A stretch of 23,112 nt of DNA from a virus. The notes under the pieces are model-generated. The model was not told the origin of the DNA. It did no database searches and saw nothing but the letters and a program-made list of their open reading frames with translations. Made by a program: the position numbers and the translations under genes. The stretch covers positions 1 to 23,112 of the IMG/VR virus record IMGVR_UViG_3300035698_015491; one strand, written 5' to 3'. This document shows positions 21,704 to 23,112 of this stretch, one piece after another (within the stretch, counting starts at the first letter, position 1; every line of letters starts with the position of its first letter).

Positions 21704-21865
21704 ATGATTGAGAAATTGAAGGTTAATATTGGAAACTTCTTTGGTTATGCTGAGGGAGAACAAGCAATAGAGCGTATTACAGCCAAGTTGAATGAGGTTA
21801 TAGAGGCTCTAAACAATATAGAGCATCCCAGAAAAGTAATAAAATACAAGGAAAATGAGCAGTAA
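21704..21865 (+). CDS. small hypothetical helical protein, 53 residues
   Basis: AAGAGGAGAGAAA precedes the ATG at 21704. The product starts MIEKLKVNIGNFFGYAEGEQ, continues with a helix rich in Ile/Leu/Glu and ends in a basic-acidic tail. It stands alone between two structured gaps (21601-21687 and 21867-21945). No family recognised. Confidence 0.55.
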   Translation: MIEKLKVNIGNFFGYAEGEQAIERITAKLNEVIEALNNIEHPRKVIKYKENEQ

Positions 21866-21866
21866 T

Positions 21867-21945
21867 TTACCCCTAAAAGAAGCAAAAAGCCTAAAAGCCC
21901 GATGCTTATCCAGCAAGGGTTCAAGATGTGTCTCTACGGGGGTAA
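21867..21945 (+). other. structured intergenic element closed by a 7-bp stem
   Basis: TTACCCC at 21867-21873 is complementary to GGGGTAA at 21939-21945, closing a 79-base element with an inner TGCT/AGCA hairpin (about 21903-21915). Its 3' end shares CTACGGGGGTAA with the element at 21601-21687. A stretch AGGGTTCAAGA recalls a T-loop but lacks a proper stem, so I do not call it a tRNA-like RNA. Confidence 0.4.
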
Positions 21946-21982
21946 GATAAGATATTTTTACAAGTAGAAAAGGGAGATTGAA

Positions 21983-22165
21983 ATGTTTCAGAAAGCAGTG
22001 TTTTATATAGAATGTTTTGGAAGTGGTATTTTTGCTGGTAGGCTATTCAAAAGCTTTTGGAGCTATAACAGCCAAGAGGTGTATTTGTCAATGGTGGGGT
22101 TGTGTGTTTGTTTGTTAGCTGTTATTGCATTATTCCTGAGAGTGGGAGGGAAGAAAAATGCCTGA
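21983..22165 (+). CDS. small membrane protein, 60 residues
   Basis: AGGGAGATTGAA precedes the ATG, the same leader as at 1810 and 22421. The product has hydrophobic segments at about residues 4-23 and 35-53 and a basic tail GGKKNA, so a two-pass or hairpin membrane protein is likely. It overlaps the next start at 22158. A holin-like role cannot be excluded but there is no specific evidence. Confidence 0.6.
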   Translation: MFQKAVFYIECFGSGIFAGRLFKSFWSYNSQEVYLSMVGLCVCLLAVIALFLRVGGKKNA

Positions 22166-22409
22166 TGTTTATCTTGTTGAAGATGAATATTCACCTTATT
22201 ACTTTGATATGGGAGGATCTTCCGAGTCTGAAGATTGTTTCAGGATTTCTCTCAGCGATGAGCAGTATGCTAGGATAACGAAAACGTTGGCTGAAGCTGA
22301 TAAAGTGCAGAAGGAATTAAGGGGGTTTTATGATAAAGTAATGGAAAATATGAGGCAAAGGAATATTGAGGAAAAATTGATAGGAACATATTGTGCTTTT
22401 GAGCAATAA
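22158..22409 (+). CDS. hypothetical acidic protein, 83 residues
   Basis: The ATG overlaps the preceding gene by 8 bases, with GGGAGGGAAGAAA ahead. The product has an acidic, tyrosine-rich N-terminus (VEDEYSPYYFDMGGSSESED) followed by a long helix (DEQYARITKTLAEADKVQKE). No motif recognised. Confidence 0.6.
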   Translation: MPDVYLVEDEYSPYYFDMGGSSESEDCFRISLSDEQYARITKTLAEADKVQKELRGFYDKVMENMRQRNIEEKLIGTYCAFEQ

Positions 22410-22420
22410 GGGAGATTGAA

Positions 22421-22507
22421 ATGTGGCCCTGGTGGGTTATTCCGTTGATACCAATATTGCTGAAGATTCTGGAAATAGTTAGAGAAGCTATGAATGATTT
22501 TATGTAA
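22421..22507 (+). CDS. very small membrane peptide, 28 residues
   Basis: AGGGAGATTGAA directly precedes the ATG. The peptide MWPWWVIPLIPILLKILEIV plus a short charged tail is a single tryptophan-rich membrane segment. Support comes from the strong ribosome binding site and the 11-base gap after the previous stop. Confidence 0.5.
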   Translation: MWPWWVIPLIPILLKILEIVREAMNDFM

Positions 22508-22519
22508 AAGGAGGAAAGG

Positions 22520-22675
22520 ATGAGTTATGAGGGACTGGTAGAAAAGGCTATACGGGATGCGAAGACATTTGGCTCTCAGTATGGGGCTTGTTATGCTCTT
22601 CTGGCCATAGCCGACCGCCTGAACGAATTGGTTAAGCAGGGAGAGCGCCCAAAGAGCACTGAGGTTAATATATAG
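22520..22675 (+). CDS. small hypothetical protein, 51 residues
   Basis: AAAGGAGGAAAGG precedes the ATG. The product (MSYEGLVEKAIRDAKTFGSQ, then YGACYALLAIADRLNELVKQ and a short polar tail) is predicted to be two amphipathic helices. The pattern of an alanine-rich helix followed by LNELV is common in short phage proteins. No function known. Confidence 0.55.
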   Translation: MSYEGLVEKAIRDAKTFGSQYGACYALLAIADRLNELVKQGERPKSTEVNI

Positions 22676-22692
22676 AAGGGAGGTGAGCTAAG

Positions 22693-22815
22693 GTGGACAC
22701 AGTTTTTATGGTTATGGTGGCTATAGTGGGAATAGTTCTTATAGTAGGTTTTCTGGGCTTCTGCTGGAACATCGGCAAAGGAGTAAAGAATGTAGCTCAA
22801 GGGAAGAAGAAATAA
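22693..22815 (+). CDS. very small membrane protein with GTG start, 40 residues
   Basis: A strong AGGGAGGTGAG lies 5-6 bases before GTG 22693. The product begins (M)DTVFMVMVAIVGIVLIVGF, a single membrane segment, and ends in a basic tail GKGVKNVAQGKKK. Its TAA is one base ahead of tRNA-like RNA 2, the same gene-then-RNA layout as at 16947/16951. Confidence 0.6.
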   Translation: MDTVFMVMVAIVGIVLIVGFLGFCWNIGKGVKNVAQGKKK

Positions 22816-22816
22816 C

Positions 22817-22977
22817 GCCCCGCTGTGGTGTTCTGGGAAAACAACTATACGTGAAGGAGCAAAGCCTGATGGGAAGGCGAGAGAATCAACTCCGAGGCGT
22901 TCACTACCAACGAAGCCCTGAATGTTATGGTAGCGAAAAGCAGCTCCAAAGCAGGTTCAAATCCTGCCAGCGAAGCA
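22817..22977 (+). ncRNA. tRNA-like RNA 2 (161 nt) with a large structured insert
   Basis: It starts with the family 5' end (one base different from RNA 1 and 3) and ends with a perfect T-arm GCAGG-TTCAAAT-CCTGC (22951-22967) that abuts CAGCGAAGC. The acceptor-like stem has seven pairs of nine: the 3' strand reads GCGAAGC where the others have GCGGGGC, giving two C-A mismatches. A D-arm-like hairpin TGTT-CTGGGAA-AACA lies at 22829-22843. The insert is a nested arm, GTGAA 22851-22855/TTCAC 22900-22904, GGAG 22856-22859/CTCC 22890-22893 and GCCT-GATGGGA-AGGC 22864-22878, followed by a TACCA/TGGTA hairpin at about 22905-22932. Function unknown. Confidence 0.75.
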
Positions 22978-22985
22978 TCATTGAC

Positions 22986-23096
22986 GCCCCGCTGTGGCGT
23001 TCTGGCGAAAACGCTGGGGTAACAAGGCGACTAACACCACGTGAGACCTTGACTCATAGTGTGGTAATAACAGGTTCGAATCCTGTCAGCGGGGCA
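22986..23096 (+). ncRNA. tRNA-like RNA 3 (111 nt)
   Basis: This is the cleanest member. A 9-bp acceptor-like stem pairs GCCCCGCTG 22986-22994 with CAGCGGGGC 23087-23095, followed by A. A D-arm-like hairpin GCGTT-CTGGCGAA-AACGC lies at 22997-23014. A perfect T-arm ACAGG-TTCGAAT-CCTGT lies at 23070-23086. Where an anticodon arm would be there are about 55 nt with one hairpin: ACCAC 23036-23040/GTGGT 23061-23065 plus TGAG 23042-23045/CTCA 23053-23056 around a 7-nt loop ACCTTGA. That loop lacks the usual U33 context, so it is not an ordinary tRNA. No CCA is encoded. Confidence 0.8.
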
Positions 23097-23112
23097 ATTA
23101 CCCTGGGAGAGG

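Noticed and set aside
22986-23096. Ordinary tRNA, tRNA-Sec or tmRNA gene
   Set aside because: The acceptor-like stem is 9 bp, the middle is a 55-nt insert without a normal anticodon loop, no CCA is encoded and there is no tmRNA tag reading frame; two relatives have even larger inserts.

Overview
The window looks like part of a tailed double-stranded DNA phage (or prophage) genome with a bacterial host. All credible genes are on the + strand. They are tightly packed with stop/start overlaps (ATGA, TAATG, GTGA) and have strong purine-rich ribosome binding sites. The set combines phage replication and recombination functions (Mre11/SbcD-like nuclease, Rad50/SbcC-like ATPase, resolvase-like nuclease, a complete DnaN-type sliding clamp) with head genes (terminase, portal, MuF-type head protein). 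The beta-clamp and the Shine-Dalgarno sites argue for a bacterial rather than an archaeal host. I cannot name the host.

Layout. Bases 1-7937 hold the replication/recombination block: a fragment that may be the end of a RecA-like gene, a frameshifted conserved gene, a PD-(D/E)XK resolvase-like gene, an MGTNFY-type zinc protein, SbcD-like and SbcC-like genes with small genes between them, a SPOUT RNA methyltransferase and the sliding clamp. Bases 7934-10398 hold an inserted RNA-guided nuclease locus: a four-repeat CRISPR-like array, a structured guide-RNA (omega RNA/HEARO-like) region and a full-length iscB gene. Bases 10399-14734 are the packaging module: a sigma-like HTH protein, small terminase, a large terminase split into ATPase and nuclease genes, a small basic protein and the portal. 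Bases 14735-17083 hold four tandem covarying hairpins, a 626-residue protein with helical repeats and a TerD-like domain, and a tRNA-like RNA. Bases 17094-20721 hold small genes, the MuF-like protein with an extra JAB-like C-terminal domain, and a free-standing homing endonuclease. Bases 20844-22815 hold small, mostly unknown genes, several of them membrane proteins. The window ends with two more tRNA-like RNAs of the same family.

Two parts stand out. (1) The IscB locus has a real repeat-spacer array (30-nt repeats ending GAAAC). The scaffold downstream contains a 10-nt perfect complement of the repeat core plus a second 4-nt match. This gives spacer, repeat and anti-repeat in one transcript next to an HNH/RuvC nuclease, an arrangement resembling a Cas9 ancestor, carried by a phage and without adaptation genes in view. 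(2) A three-member family of 111-161 nt tRNA-like RNAs shares an almost identical 20-nt 5' end, a 9-bp acceptor-like stem, a D-arm-like hairpin with GG and a T-arm, but each has a different large insert where the anticodon arm would be. The first copy starts four bases after a gene for a helical-repeat/TerD-like protein, and that gene is preceded by four hairpins that keep TTCCTAT while their stems covary. This may be a phage RNA-protein system comparable to Ro60 and tRNA-mimicking bacterial Y RNAs. That comparison is inference.

Functions were assigned by reading motifs only; no database search was run.
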